Counted from the stretch's first letter, positions 10,296 through 24,400 are shown. The stretch: 60,384 bases of DNA from Psilocybe azurescens (GCA_023853785.1 JAJIRX010000691.1:1-60384), one strand, 5' to 3'. The notes: generated by a model not told the origin, from the letters alone. Translations and numbers: made by a program.

Positions 10296-10861
10296 ATGTC
10301 TACGAACTGCAAGAAACGCCTGATCCGCGATTTCAAGAGGCTTTCGTCGGACCCGCCAGGTGGGATATCGGGCAGCCCGCTGCCTGACAACATCATGCTC
10401 TGGAATGCAGTCATCTTCGGACCAGGTCCGTCATCTCTATTCTACCCCATCCCATGACAAACCCCGCTCAATAGCCCAATGCTAACGCACTCCCTCTTTC
10501 TCAAACCCCAAACCATACAGGCGACACCCCGTTCGAAGACGGCACATTCAAGCTCCTGCTCACATTCGACGAGTCCTACCCGAACAAGCCGCCCACCGTG
10601 AAGTTCCTCTCGCGGATGTTCCACCCGAACGTGTACGCGAACGGCGAGCTGTGCCTCGACATCCTGCAGAACCGGTGGTCGCCCACGTACGACGTCGCCG
10701 CGATACTCACGAGCATACAGAGTCTGCTGCATGACCCGAACCCGAACAGCCCGGCGAACGCGGAGGCGGCGCAGCTGTATAGGGAGAATATGAAGGAGTA
10801 TGTGAGGAGGGTGAAGGTGACGGTGGAGGAGAGTTGGCTGGATCCGGAGGAGGGGGATTAG
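10296..10861 (+). CDS. RAD6: Ubiquitin-conjugating enzyme E2, RAD6/UBC2 type
   Basis: There are two exons, 10296-10425 and 10521-10861, with a 95-nt intron that splits a Gly codon. The product is 156 aa, starting [20 protein letters not shown]. The UBC fold is complete: HPN at 78-80 and catalytic Cys88 in GELCLDI, the same position as in Rad6. [15 protein letters not shown] and [14 protein letters not shown] follow. The C-terminus DPEEGD is a short acidic end, not the long polyacidic tail of budding yeast. Rad6 works with RING E3s: Rad18 for PCNA K164 in DNA damage tolerance, Bre1 for histone H2B, and Ubr1 for N-degrons. It acts in nucleus and cytosol. The identification rests on near full-length similarity and is firm. 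No frame breaks were seen. Confidence 0.96.
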
Positions 10862-11029
10862 GGGGCGTTGAGGAGGGGGAGGAGGGTGCGGAGGAGGAGG
10901 AGGGAGGGCAGGGGGAGGGAGAGCCGATGGAGGTGCTGGAGCGCGGCGGGGGTAGTGAGCAGGTTTGAAAAGGTGATTGGGATGGGATGGGCCGGAGGGG
11001 GTTCTCTCGCCTTTTGAAGGACATTATTC

Positions 11030-11320
11030 TTCTTTTCTTCGGGAATCAGTACGAGTTTCTTTTGATCTCTTTCTTTCCGAGGTCAAACACATTGTCTCTT
11101 CTTTCTTTCTCCCTTTTACACCTTTCGTGTCATCGCTTCACTTTTCACCTTCTTCTTTCTTCTCAATCATCATCAATCATATTCGACTATCTTCCATTCA
11201 TCCTCATTTTTTCCCCTTCTTTCCTTTTTCCATTAACCCTCTTCTCTTTCTCTTCACTTCTCCTCGCTTCTCCTCGCTCCCTCATCCCCTCTCTCCGACT
11301 ACCCGCTTCATTATCGAAAT
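11030..11320 (+). repeat. Pyrimidine-rich tract downstream of RAD6
   Basis: The strand is dominated by TTCTTT, CTTCTC and TCCTC runs for almost 300 bases. It is probably a low-complexity 3' flank. It creates long spurious Ser/Phe-rich frames on the plus strand and Glu/Arg-rich frames on the minus strand. Confidence 0.6.
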
Positions 11321-13989
11321 GTACCATCCCTTTTATCCTTTTACTTACAACACAGCAATGACTCTTCGTTTCTACAATAATTCCTATCATCATCATCCAC
11401 ATCATCCATCCATTTTTGTTCATCCGTCCGTGGCATTCCATTCCATCGTCGTCCGAGTCCGTTCGTTCGTTAATATATACCCCGTCACCCAGATTCCACA
11501 CGCCCACGCTTCCACGCTTCCATGACCATTCCATCAATATCATGAAGCATCAGTGTCAGTTCTGAGTTCTGAGTTGTTATTGCCATCACTTATATTATAA
11601 TTGCTGTCAATTGTCGACATCAATTACTTAGAGTATCAGCATCAGTATCAGCCGTCATGCACAGCAACAGGAACAGTATCAGCAGCGCTGGATGTCATCG
11701 ACCGTGTGCCGTGGGTCGCCGACGGGGGTGTTGATGATGTCGGGGTCGTCGTGTAGTTGATTGACTACTCGGTGTGTTTCATATTTCATGATTTGTGTGT
11801 ATAGTGGGTATAATCATAAGTGTGTTTGCGGGGTCTGCTACTGAATGTGCTACTAGTAAGCTTGGCTTGGACTACTTACTAGGCTAGGCTGGTGTTAGTG
11901 TTGGTGTTGGTGTTAGTGGCTGGTGCTGTGTGGGTCGCGACAGGAGTATCTGCAATGCACTGTTTGACGTTAATTTGCTGGTTACCTCGCCGTTTTCCCT
12001 TCCCTGGTCCTGGTGTCATCTTCTTTGCGTTTTGCTTTTGGGGGTGACTTTTGTGACGGTGGTGATGGCGGTCTGATCATACTCGCACCATACATTTAAT
12101 TTCTTTCACGTCAACTATAGCGATGTGCTTGGCCTTGGCAATGGATGGAAGGCGTTTGTTTGTGGTCAAGTCGCGACTCGCGAGTCTAGTCATGATCATG
12201 GGATAGGGGCGATGTTATTGATGTAAGGAGCTGCTCTCTGCTCTCTCTTCTCTGCTCTCAGTCGTCGGCTAAGAACTTGGAGAAGATGAGGTGATGTCGT
12301 CGATCATTAGCAGGCGATGATCGTCTAGTTTGGTTAGTTTAGTTAGTTTGGGTTAGTCTGGACTTGTTTAGCGCTAGCGCTGCGTGCTCTGTAGCGGAAT
12401 TGAAGATAGGGTGATTTGAATACGAGGGAGGTATACGTGGTGGTGGGCTGCCAAGGTGCGACTAGATTTGCGGTTTCATTCATTTTCGTTTTCGTTTTCA
12501 TTGGACTGGTATAATTATGGTACGTAGCTGGATCCTGCAATATAATTACGCGCTTGACGATTGGATGGCTGAGAATAACAGAGTATTATTTACTTACTTA
12601 CAGCTCGGCGCGGTTGTCCTGGATCCTCCTCCGTCGGCACCGTACCATGCCTTGCTTCATCGGACGGACTCGCTCCCTCGCGTCAACTCTGAACGCCTGT
12701 CAAATCTCAAATCTCTGTCAGTGTTACAGGTTATTTACTTTCCTCGAGGTCGGCTCGGGGCCAATGTCATTTGTTCTTCAAACTTGAATTAGATAATTCA
12801 AGCGTTAATTGCTATTTGGTCGGGCACCTCGCACCGCGCACCGCGCACTCTCCGCCACTCTGTGCCCGAGCGCGACGCGCGTGGATGGCTGGACGGGAGG
12901 GTATTTGAAATTGGTGGATGGATGTGCCGGTGGGTGGATGACAGCGATGACGTCGTTTTTTAATTATTCAGTGGGTGGGTGGAAGTAGAGGAAACTCCGG
13001 CGGCTGAGCTGTCGTCTGCCAGCCAATTCACCGAGGCCTCGAGGATTATATGTCGAGCAGATTTTTGATAGCCTGAGCCTGAGCCTGAGAGCCTCGCTCA
13101 CGCACGGCGTTTATGTTATGCTAGTCGCGTATGTCTGTTGTTATGATTATGTTGATTTATGGGAACGCGATTCGCGAAATGCATGCACGAAGGATACCCC
13201 ACCGGGATGGCACACTGGTGAGGACGCGCGCCGCTTAGAGGACTTCTGGACTTCTTTCGAATGCGAATTCGGATTCGCTGTGACTCTGACACTCTGCTTG
13301 CTCAGTAATGTTCAGTAATCCGACAAGGAGGCCGTATTTCTGGTTAAATCTGGATTGGATCAGTTTTGGAGGGAAAACATGGTAGGTAAGTAAGCGCTGA
13401 CTATTATACGGGGAGTTTTGGGATGAAATGGAGTGTATTATGTTATGTTATGTTATTTGGGGCTTCTGAGTTCTGCTTGGGCCTTGCCCTTGAGATTCGA
13501 GAAGACTGGTGCTAGTGCCCCTGGGTCAGGGCGTAGTAATGGAGTTGGTTAATTGTTGCGTTTAGGACGTTGGGCATGTGTATCACAGTATAGCACATGA
13601 AGAACTCTGAAGCTCACGGATAAGAAAGGAGGTTAGCCGTAGCTTGGTAGCAATGATCAGGATTAAGGCTACTACTAGGTTAAATTTAGACGTGTGCTAT
13701 GCGTTGAAGTATAGTATTGACGGTCGTTGGATGGGTTATGTACATAGTAGCTGGCTTGGCGTTTCACACTGGCTTCTAGCATGGGCTGGGATATTGGGAG
13801 AGGATATGTGTCTGTAGAACTCTGGTCCTTTCTCATGATGTGTGTATTTTTGTGTGTCGGAGAGATACGGTGCATCGCGGAGGGTTTGGAGAGAGGGATG
13901 ACAAGAGGCGCGGGAGGAATTGAAAGTCCGCTGGACTCCTGACACCGTGTGATTGTTTTGCGGAAATACGCTGTTGGTGGGGATTCTGC

Positions 13990-14015
13990 GGTGGGTGGTG
14001 GTGGTGGTGGTGTGG
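13990..14015 (+). repeat. GGT microsatellite
   Basis: GTGGGTGGTGGTGGTGGTGG lies within the upstream region of the H+-ATPase gene. It encodes the poly-Pro/Thr stretches of a spurious antisense frame. Confidence 0.7.
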
Positions 14016-14199
14016 TGTGTGCTGGTGGGGGATGAGTGATATGGGCTAGGGAACGGGGACAACGATGAAGAGGGGATAATTGGTGGTGACCTGTGACAGT
14101 GACTCGCATGTCCAGTCCGATGAGGATCGGTTGAATTGTTCCGTAACAACGTCCGTGCTAAAAATTTATTCGGGAGATAAGAGACCCCCTTGTGTTGTT

Positions 14200-14275
14200 T
14201 ATAAAAGCAAACAAGTTGATTTTTGTCCTTCTCTTCTTTATCCCTTTCTCCTCCTCATCTCATACTCCCCCATCC
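14200..14275 (+). promoter_or_regulatory. TATA box and CT-rich leader of the H+-ATPase gene
   Basis: TATAAAA lies at 14200-14206, 123 bp before the ATG. It is followed by a CT-rich stretch (14225-14275), the usual arrangement at transcription starts of highly expressed filamentous-fungal genes. Confidence 0.6.
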
Positions 14276-14328
14276 TTGCTACTATCTTCGACTAGACACC
14301 GGCCAGCAGCTGCTGCGGACACACAGCG

Positions 14329-17300
14329 ATGAGCAACGTCGAGAAAGAGCCTGGTCCTCAAGCTCCCTCCCCCTCCCCCCCAAGATGCAGAGCCCGAGAA
14401 AAGAAAAAGAGAGTATAAAGATTTCGGTCATGAAGAGGAGGGTCCTACTCGTATGTTGCTCTCTTTTTTCGTTGTTGCCGTGGGCTTACAGTATTAATTT
14501 TGTAAAGGCGCCTTGGTCGATATGGACACTGTACGCTCTCTCCCGGTTTCTCCCTGCCCTGCCTGCGTGTCGCTCAATTTTCGCCCCACAGATCGAACTA
14601 AAGGCAGAGGATCTCTACGACAAGGAAAAAGTAGACTTGGAGACCATCGTCATCGACGACGTCTTCAAGCTCCTCCAGTGCGACGAGAATGGTCTCTCAG
14701 AGGAAGAGGCCCTCCGTCGTCTTGAACTCTTCGGTCCCAACAAGCTAGAGGTTGATGAGCAGAACGCGTTCCTCCAAGTACGTATTTTTGTCCCTTCTCG
14801 TTATCTCGCTTACTTACCTCGGTCCCAGTTCTTGTCCTTCATGTGGAATCCTCTATCATGGGTCATGGAAGCTGCTGCCCTCGTCGCCATCGTCCTCTCC
14901 AATGGTCAAGGCCAACCCCGGATTGGCCCGATTTCGTCGGTATCGTCCTCCTGCTTTTCATCAACTCCGCCATCGGTTTCTACGAAGAACGCAATGCTGG
15001 TAACGCTGTCAAGGCCCTCATGGACTCCCCTTGCGCCCAAGGCCAAAGTCAAGCGCGCAGGCAACTGGTCAGAAATCGAATCCGCCACCCTCGTCCCTGG
15101 TGATATGATCTCCTTCAAGATTGGTGACATCGTCCCTGCCGATTGTCGTCTCACAGAAGCCATCAACGTCTCCATCGATCAGGCTGCTCTTACTGGAGAG
15201 TCTCTTCCCCAGTCCAAGAAAAACGGCGACCAATGTTTCTCGTCAGTTTCGTTCTTTTACGAATTGAAAATTTTACTTATTCTTTTTTCTTCTCAGTGGC
15301 TCCACCTGTAAGCAGGGTGAAGCCGAGGGTGTTGTCATCTCCACTGGTTCCAATACTTTCTTCGGTCGCGCTGCCTCCCTCGTAGGCCAAGACGACGATA
15401 CCACCGGTCACTTGCAAAAGATTCTCGCTCAAATCGGTTCTTTCTGCCTCATCACCATCGGTATCTTCGTCCTCGCCGAGATCTTCTGCCTGTACGCTGG
15501 CTTCAGGTACGGCTACCGCCGCGGTCTCGACAACATCCTCGTCCTCCTTATCGGTGGTATCCCCATTGCCATGCCCACCGTCCTCTCCGTCACCCTCGCC
15601 GTCGGCGCCCAGCAGCTCGCCAAGTACAAGGCCATCGTCACCCGCATTACCGCCATTGAGGAGCTTGCTGGTGTCACCATCTTGTGCTCAGACAAGACCG
15701 GAACCCTCACCACCAACAAGCTCACCATTGACCGCAACACCATCCAGACCTACGGCCCCTTCTCCGCCGAGGACGTCATCCTCCCTCGCTGCGTATGCCT
15801 CGAGGACGGAGAACCAGGATGCAATCGATGCGTCTGTTGTCCAGGCTATTGGCGACCCTACCCGTGCCCGTGCTGGTATTAAGCTCCTCGATTTCAAGCC
15901 TTTCAACCCCGTTGACAAGCGCACGGAGATCACCTACCGCGAGGAGGCCACCGGCAAGCTCAAGCGTGTCACCAAGGGCATGACCGGCATCATCATCGAG
16001 CTGTGCACGCGCAACAAGACCGAGGAGATCGAGAACAGGCTGGAGAAGGACGTCGAGGAGTACGCGACGCGCGGCCTGCGCGCGCTCGCCGTCGCCTTTG
16101 AGGAGGTCGACGGCGACGACTTCGAGGCGGAGGGCAACGGCTTCGAGCTCATCGGTCTTCTTGCCATTTATGACCCCCGCGCGACGACACCAAGCAGACG
16201 ATCGACGACGCCGTCGCGCTCGGCGTGCGCGTCAAGATGGTCACGGGCGACCAGCTCGCCATCGCGAAGGAGACCGGGCGGCGCCTCGGGCTGGGCGACC
16301 ACATGTACCCGGCCAAGGTGCTCAAGGACGGCCCGGCGCCCGGCAGCAAGCACGCGTCGCTCGACGAGATGATCATGGACGCGGACGGCTTCGCGGGCGT
16401 GTTCCCGGAGCACAAGTACGAGATCGTGAAAAGGCTCCAGGGGCTCGGCCATCTGTGTGCGATGACGGGTGATGGTGCGAACGACGCGCCTGCGCTGTCG
16501 CGTGCGAATGTGGGTATTGCGGTTGAAGGTGCGACGGACGCGGCGCGCGGCGCAGCCGATATTGTGCTCACGGAACCCGGTCTCTCGACTATCGTGCACG
16601 CGATCCGCCAGTCGCGCGTTATCTTCCAGCGCATGCGCAATTACTCGATCTACGCGTGCGCGGTCACCATCCGTATTGTTGTGTGCTTCGCGATTCTTGC
16701 TTTTACCTACAAGTTTGATTTCCCGCCGTTTATGATTCTGATTATCGCGCTGTTGAATGACGGCACGATCATGACGCTGTCCGTGGATCGGGTGCTCCCG
16801 AGCATGACGCCGGATAGCTGGGACCTGGCAGAGATCTTCTCGTATGCGGTTGCGTACGGTATTTATCTGACTGCTTCCACGTGAGTCTTTGCTTTCTCTT
16901 CTCTTCGTAGAACATGTTGAACTGACCTTGTATTATTTAGTATCGCCCTCGTGTGCATCATCAAAGAAACGACCTTCTTCCAGGACTCGTTCGGCGTGTC
17001 GCTCGACACCGACTTCCCGATTGCCTCGAACGACCCGCAGCTGCACATGGTGATCTACCTGCAGGTCGCCATCATCTCGCAGGCGCTCATCTTCGTCACG
17101 CGCTCGCACTCGTTCTTCTTCATGGAGCGGCCCTCGAGCGCGCTCATGATCGCCTTCTGCATCGCGCAGCTCATCTCGTCGATCATTGCCGCGTATGGTG
17201 ACTGGGGCTTCACGAAGATCAAGGCGATTAGCGGAGGCTGGATTGGGATTGTGTGGGTTTGGGTATGTGGTTTTTCGTTCTCTTTCGTTTGACGTGTGTG

Positions 17301-17644
17301 TTGACCGCCTGCCCGCGCAGAACATCGTGTGGTTCATCCCGCTCGACTGGATCAAATTCGCCATGAAAGCGACCGTCATCAAGCGCCTGCGCCAGCGCCA
17401 CGAGGCCAAGGCCGTGCAGGACGCCGCGACGGGCGTGCCGATGACACGCACGCAGTCGCGCGCGGCGTCGATCCACGAGTCGCTGTACTCGAACCGCGTG
17501 AGCTTCATCAAGCGCGCGGCGCGCAAGGTCGGCTTCGGGCAGAAGATCTCGATGAAGCCCGAGGAGCTGCAGCGGTTCAGCAGCATCCAGGCGCAGCGCG
17601 TGGGCGCGACGCTGGCGCGGAATCCGAGTCGGACTGCTGCGTGA
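14329..17644 (+). CDS. PMA1: Plasma-membrane H+-ATPase (P3A-type ATPase)
   Basis: This electrogenic proton pump hydrolyses ATP to export H+ and energise nutrient uptake. Exon 1 (14329-14412, [14 protein letters not shown]) joins in phase 0 to 14592. Other introns are 14778-14828, 15242-15296, 16881-16940 and 17263-17320. Visible in order are [20 protein letters not shown], the actuator TGES, PEGL-helix region [20 protein letters not shown], phosphorylation site CSDKTGTLT (near 15687), [26 protein letters not shown] and the C-terminal membrane helices. The end is an autoinhibitory tail with [13 protein letters not shown]. The frame is broken by four one-base indels in C runs at 14916-14919, 15027-15030, 15783-15785 and 16174-16178. 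They compensate in pairs, so the protein is otherwise complete. Since the family is essential, I take these as consensus errors. Confidence 0.95.
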
Positions 17645-20600
17645 GCGTGAAGAAGCAAAAAGAAGTTAGAAGTTCCAATATCAATATCCCCCGCCGCCCT
17701 CCATATTCCCCATCCCTGCCTCTCCATGTTCCGCCCCTTTCCTCCTCCCTCCCTCCCGCCTACAACAACACACGCTCCATCCCCTTCCTCCCCCTTTACC
17801 CCATACCTTTTTCTTGTCTACTTTAATTGTTATTCCATTCATCCCATTTCGTTTTCCTGTCATGGTTTCTTTTCTCCGTTTCTCTGTTATTTTCATGTCC
17901 TTTATTACGCAGCATGTAAAGAGGGGGTGGGAGAGACTCTTTTTATTTTTGGCTTTGGTTTTTCGGAGGGGAGGTGGGGGAGTTATTAGGCTAATAGATC
18001 GGAGTGGAGCTTTCTCTCTCAGATTTGGACAAGATCCGAGAACGAGAACGAAAGAACGCTGCGAGAAAAACGAGAAACCCTACGCTACGAGAGTCGAGAC
18101 ATTTGAACAGACTTGACTCAGACATATACCCCCTTTTTTAACGATCGAGCCTTGAACACGAAAAGTCGAAAATCGAACTCCGAAAATCAAAACTAAAACG
18201 CGATGGTTGGTATTAACTAAAGAAAGGATTGGAAAAGCTAGAATCCAAGGAGCTGAATTCACTTTCGATTAACTTTGCCACATAGATTTTATTTACTATA
18301 GATTTTTTTATTACTTTGCTCTGCCACTTACACACATACGTACATATTCTTGTGATTATGATACTACCACGCTCGCTTGCATTTTTTTTTTGTTTCTTTT
18401 CTTCAATCAATAGATGATGTTTCTATTCTCTTTTGCTTTTGGCTTCGAGTTCGAACTTGAGTAGTAGTGAGAGTTGGACTTTGTATTTGAACTTTGAAAT
18501 GAGTTTGAGTCTGAACTTGACCTTGTTGAGAACGGCCATGTACTCCTTTCCATACCCCTTTCTGGTACGCTGTGTACCCCGAGCCAATTCGAATGAAACG
18601 TACGAGTTTGTTTATCTTTATCTTTTCGTGCATGCCGATGCGATATGGCAAGGTACGATTGGCACGTCATTTACGCCCAAGCGAGACTAATAATATTATT
18701 ATATGATAGAATCTGATCCCTAATTTCGAAATTCGAGAAAAGGAAAAACAGAAGAGAAGGTGTGATGATCTGGAGACGTGATCTGTTGTCCCTCAGGCTC
18801 TGGAGTGTGATGCCAATGCGACGCGGAAGTGGCTACTATTCGAATTTCGAACATTCTGCGAAGCCTCAAGAACATTACATACCCAAGAATTGGTCAAGAA
18901 CCCCCTCACCCTTCCGTTGCGTCGGGGCGCGTCGTCGCGTGCGGCGTCACACGAGCCGCGAATTCTGCCAGCCAGTGCGCGTTGCAATGCGCTTGCCCAA
19001 TGAACGCATGCCACCGCGTTTTTGCCATTTGGGCTACGCACTGCGTTCTGATGATGAGATGATTCCACGGGACGACGATGTCACGACGACAACCTGGGAA
19101 TACCTGATTGGACAATCAAATGGCAACCAAGATATTAGCGCGCCGCGAGAGCACGGTATGGTCCTGTCGCCAAATTTAATATGTTTTGACGGGCGTGTGG
19201 GCGTTTTCGTTGTCTCCCAGCGCTCGCCGTGCAGGCTGCAAGGCAAGTTTGGAGAGAAAAGCGAACATGCATCAACCATTCCATGGATCCATCACGGGAG
19301 TTAATAGGCCCCGAGTGTCGGGTATGGATTTGTCATGATTTAACGCGCTGTTCTACTGAGCTGTTGCATATGCAAGTTTGAAGTGCGCTGCCTGCCTGCC
19401 AATCAGAAATTGATTTTTTGTCTGCTCTATTGCCTTATTTTGCGCTGGTCTAGTTGGATTTCCAGGCTGGTGCGACTTTCCGGCGTCCCATCTACAATCC
19501 ATCTGTCCATTCATGCATCACAGCTACCCCAATGGTCCAATGACTTCCATCAGCTCATAGCTGGCAAGCCGCATTCTCGACATTATCGTATTTTGGACGC
19601 GGTCATGTTTATTTGGGTGGAATGGGGCCATCCCCAGAAACCCTCGGCATATGGGAAGGAGGGTTTTTCGGGCTCCCCGGAATGACGGCCTCTTGAGAAG
19701 ACCATGGAACCGACATGCCGCACTCAGAGAAAGAAGCCGTGTATATGTTCATTTGATGAAACCCATGGGTTTTCTGCAGTATATGTCGTGAGACCGCAGG
19801 GGGGGTCCTATGTCCTGGTGACGCTTTCGATGCTCCTCCGACAGTGGAGCTGCCAACTGGGGCGCTTTGTTTTTGGGGCACATAATTTGAGTTGAGGAAC
19901 CCGTTCGACATACTAACCGTCACTTCCGACCTATTCTTAGCACTATGATTCAACCATGATTGATTGCGCTCTCCATTCCGTTACACTATGTATTTGGTCT
20001 TTCTTTTATAAATTGGACACTTTGTTGATAAATACGTCAGTGCAGCTATCGCATATAACACTGCTCGAAGCTTGCTGGATATCGGATACGAAGCCTCGTT
20101 TGCCTTATCTTTGAGCCTTATTTCATCTCGTTAGTCATTGCTGACTGTCTTGTTTCTAACTTTGAAGTTCATGAATATCCGACCGAGACCGTAAACGCTC
20201 GTGGAGGTCGGATGACCAATATCCTGGACTCCGTTTATGCCGTCTTCTGCAGGTAAGCAGGGTAGTGGAATGCGGATGTTCGGAAAGCACAGAACTTGAC
20301 TCTCCTTGGCCTGTAGGGGATTGTGTGCGCAGCGATCGTCAACGGACCTGTTCAGCCAGTAGCATTATTAGCAGCATGTAGATGCGTGTTTACGCATTGT
20401 CCAACGCCGGGTGCACAGGGTAAAGCGGCGCACATTTTTAGCCAATGGCTTAAATGCCCTGTAATTCCGAGAAGTTCCAGCACGAGTTCGACATGAGACG
20501 ACAGGGCACTGTGTAGGTGCCCAGTTCCTTACGGTGCATATACGCCTCTGCTTCACGGTCTTTCTTATCCAGGGACATTCCGCGGTAAGCTCACTGGCGG

Positions 20601-21466
20601 TTTTACTTACACGGAATGAAACAGTCAGCCGCTCTATTTCCCCTAAGCGGCCAGCCAGCATTGTTGAGGCTCATGGTACTTTCTTTGTCTTTCATATTCG
20701 ATGACTTATGACGTCTCCTGGAGGAAGCGTGTCAGCGTCATGATAGGTTTTGACATAAGCAACCACTTTTGGTCCTGATAACGAATATTGCGCGTACGAC
20801 TCCATAGTTTTGCAGCAATGTAGGCCGAGTAAGAAGTATTTCAATTCTGTTAGGACCTTCCTCGGAAAAAACTTGAGTCTTCGCAAACGCAGGAAAGAAC
20901 CGTGCCTGACTGTGAGTCGCAATGATACTTAGTGAAATTAAATTATCTTTGCCAGTACTGGGTCGAATGTAACCTCATAAAGAAAACAGCGATGCAAATA
21001 TAGACAGACCCACTGAATTGAAGTGAACAGCTGCTGCGATATATTATTAGCCATGTCGGAGGCCAAAGACCGACAAAAGGAGAGGCGGTTTACTGCTTAA
21101 AATTCGCATCCGCCTATGTCCTGATACATTCCTAGCTTACATCATAAATCTTGACGCAAAGTCCGAGTCGCCCAATGCATAGTATGTAAAAATTTGCTGG
21201 AACCTTAGGTCGTGTCATGGTGTGGTCATAACGCACAGTGCTCTATTTTTGAGGACAACAGGGGTCCGGCTCCATTCGGAATGAGCTTGAGTGTGTCACT
21301 TTCGAGCGGAGTCTTCATCATTTGAGGGCAGCCAGGTTTCATAAACGCATGCCGAGTCTACAAAAAAAGTTTTGTATTCTTGTACTCAAGCTCAAGGCTG
21401 GTCGTGTGACAACCTAGGTCCACATACGTAGTTATTACCCACAATAAATATACATGCCAGCGGTCT
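17645..21466. other. Intergenic region, no gene seen
   Basis: The first 350 bases look like a pyrimidine-rich 3' UTR. The rest has many small open frames, the longest plus 18762-19304 (180 codons). None has a recognisable domain, convincing splice sites or a compositional signal. A species-specific gene cannot be excluded. Confidence 0.5.
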
Positions 21467-24400
21467 TCAAAGCTCATCCCGTGTCGGCTCCTCCGTCTGG
21501 GAATCGTCTTGGGTCTCCTCGACAACCTCGGCATCCTGCTTTTTGTCGGCAGCACCACCTCCAGCCAGCACACTCGCGTCCGCCGTGGCGATTCTTGAAT
21601 GTACTTTGCCCGCCTTGGCCAAGTCTCTCGTAAAGCGTGCAATCTCCGTGTCATACTCGTCCCACTCTGGAATCTGACGCGCACGTGCAAGCTTCGGTTC
21701 TTTCTATAAGAGTGTTCATGTAACGAGGGAGGGCCACGGAGAGTCAGAAGATTCATTGATGACAACAGCAGCAAAATGAAAACGTACAGTCAGTGGGTTT
21801 TGACACAGATCAATCGTTTTAGCTCGGTGCAGACGGTCTTTGCTGCACCATGTTTCACACTAGGTATCAATCAGTCCAACGGCCATCTCTAGGTTATAGA
21901 AACATGTGTACGCACCCATAGCCAATCTTCATTTAACGAGTACTAGAATAACGGTTCAGTAACGATCAACCCAAAGTATTTCGCGACGTACGATTGGAAC
22001 CTGTGCTTGAAGGTTATTAGGTAAATCTGCGTAACAGCAACAACGTCAGCTGAGGGTTCAAAAACAAGATAGGAAGATGACATCACCTTGATCCAGATTC
22101 GCGAGCGAATTGGGATCGGCAGAGAGTTGGTGATATGAACCCCGAAGGATATCCTATAAACACTGTCGTTAGTAAACGAAGAGACGAGTAATCGGACTGC
22201 TAACTCCGGCTGCCAACTGAGTAAACAGAGATGACAACATGAGTAATGAAAACAACGTGGCAGAAGAATGAAGTAACGTACCTGTCTGAACCGCACGAGG
22301 TCGATTACATACAGCGCGCTAAAAGATGAAAAGAAGAATTATCAGTTAACCAGAGAAGATGACGTCGAGAGCACAGTAACGTACCTGATGTGGTAAGGCT
22401 TGCCCTGCAAGAACTCCTTCCAGTAACCCGTCTTCCAGAACCTGAACCCTTCCATGTCTGTATTGTCGTCACCCATTGGTGTATAGCCGTACGGTGCGCC
22501 GTGTAGGTCAAGGTCGACCAGTTCCTTGAGATCAGCGCGGACGATCTGATCTGCGTCGACAAAGATAACCTTCTTCAAGTCCATGGGGAAAAGGACGTCA
22601 AGGAAGAGGATTTTGTACGCCCAGATGATACGTTGCTTCTCGGTCTGTGCACGAAGCCATGACGGCCATTTGTACGTGACGAGCTCATACTGGAAGTTAT
22701 ACTTCTCTGCCATGTGTGGTATGAATTCCTGAGGAACGGGGTAAGTACAGTGCACATCATGACAGTTAAACTATGTACGAACCAAGAAAGAAGGTGAGAG
22801 GAAGTTCTCGATGAACCAGAACTTGACTGTACTGTTGGTATTTCGGAGAACACTTAGAATCATGATACCAACGAAGCGCTATAATGAAACCCATGAAATA
22901 CACGTTGACGGCAGGTCTAGAGCTTGCGTACCTCATAGAGGAGCCCAGACGCAACAGTGAAAATATTGATGTCTGCTTGAGGTTTCACGGTCACAACCTC
23001 GGTTGACAGTTCTTTCTTGGAAGATTTGAAAATGGACATAACCCTTCCACAAGAGTCAGTGTTAGTCTCGACAATGCGTTCAATAGTGACATACCGAGAT
23101 GAGAGATCCTCGAAGATGCCTTTAGATTCCTCCTCTTTTCTCCTCTTCCTCTAGCACTTCAGCCAGTTCCATGCCAGGATTTCTCGACAACCGAGGGTAC
23201 AGCGTCAAGCCCTCGAAGCTCGTAACTGTGATCTCAGCACCAGCCTCTTCCACCGAGGGACTATCCCAGCCTTCATTACCAGCACTATCAAGCTTGAAAA
23301 TCTTCCTTCCTCTACCCTCCCTAATCTCCAATTTGAAAACACCCGGTTTGGCCTTGAACTGGAAGTATCCAAGATTGGCGACCACCTGGGTATCATCAAC
23401 CGGCACAGCATCGCCCGTTGCGAGCTGCAATTGCACGCCACGAGGTACCTGGTTGGCTATTTCACGCGCATGGCCTTCGATGACGATGTAATCTAAGTCG
23501 AAGACGGCTTCAACTGCAGTATCGCCAGGGAAGAGTTTCCCGAGTTGGATGTTGTCCAGATCGTACAAAGCCTCACGCGGACGAGCTAGCCAGGCCGTGG
23601 GTACGTCCATGGCGAGGGTGTATATAGGATCAACAGGGATATCTTCGAAAACAGCCTGCGCGGAAACTTCACGTCTAAAAAAAACAGAAAAAAGATGTTT
23701 ATGTCATATTTTCAATCAAAGACCACATACGAGCACGAACCCTTCTTTGTCAAAGGCTAATTGTGGGATCAGATTGTATCTGTAAAATCTTTTCAATGGA
23801 ATCTGCAAAGGACATAACCATGAAAACCTTTCAAGCAGCTCTTTCAGAAATTGCTTACATCTTTATATCCTCCAGGGTTGAGATGGATTTCGATGAAGAT
23901 GTCTGGAATATTTGAGAGCCACTGAGAAAAGCAAATGATCAATCTGCATCGGCCATACAACAAGAAAAAAGAATAAGCATACCTTCAGAAGACTGGACCA
24001 CTTCTGGGCTGTTTCGCTCAAAGGATCAAGGAACGCGGCTACATGGTGCAGCGCCGTCGAATTGTCGCCATACTCGAAAGATCTTTTTGAGATTCAGGGT
24101 TATATCAAATTCTCAGAAATAAGAAGAGATACATACGTGTATTCAGAGTCCAGCAGTTGATAACTTCGCTGCCTAGGTCTCAGCGGTGCGTCAAAGAGGC
24201 CAGCTTCGCTTGGATCAGGCTGCTGGGTCGCAGCTATCACAGAGGAAGCCATGGACACGACATTCGCGAATTTATATCTACCCATGAATATATTAGATCA
24301 TGCAGACCACATTTTCAGCAGAAAAGAAACATACTTGTCTTCGGCCAGAAGGGGCGCCACGTCCTGCAGTGCTTTAACGATCGGTTCAGTGCGTCCGCGG

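Larger units (their letters stand above)
10862..14328. other. Long intergenic region between E2 and H+-ATPase
   Basis: I see no supportable gene in about 3.4 kb. It contains a purine-rich then pyrimidine-rich tract (10862-11320), short TG/GGT microsatellites and the H+-ATPase promoter at the right end. The longest open frames (for example minus 13675-14109, His/Pro/Thr-rich) are antisense to simple repeats and have no domain. Confidence 0.55.

Noticed and set aside
10977..11543. Long plus and minus frames rich in Ser/Phe or Glu/Arg
   Set aside because: They arise from the pyrimidine tract downstream of RAD6 and show no splice sites or domain.
13675..14149. Minus-strand frames of 137-144 codons rich in His, Pro and Thr
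   Set aside because: They are antisense to GGT and TG simple repeats in the H+-ATPase upstream region and have no domain.
14329..17644. H+-ATPase as a pseudogene
   Set aside because: Four indels occur only in C runs and compensate in pairs; all catalytic motifs and introns are otherwise perfect, so sequence error is more likely.
18762..19304. 180-codon plus-strand frame
   Set aside because: No recognisable domain, membrane segment or repeat, and competing frames of similar size overlap it on the other strand. Length alone is not enough.
20368..20922. Two minus-strand frames of 76-97 codons upstream of nothing recognisable
   Set aside because: Basic, low-similarity translations without a start context or splice support.
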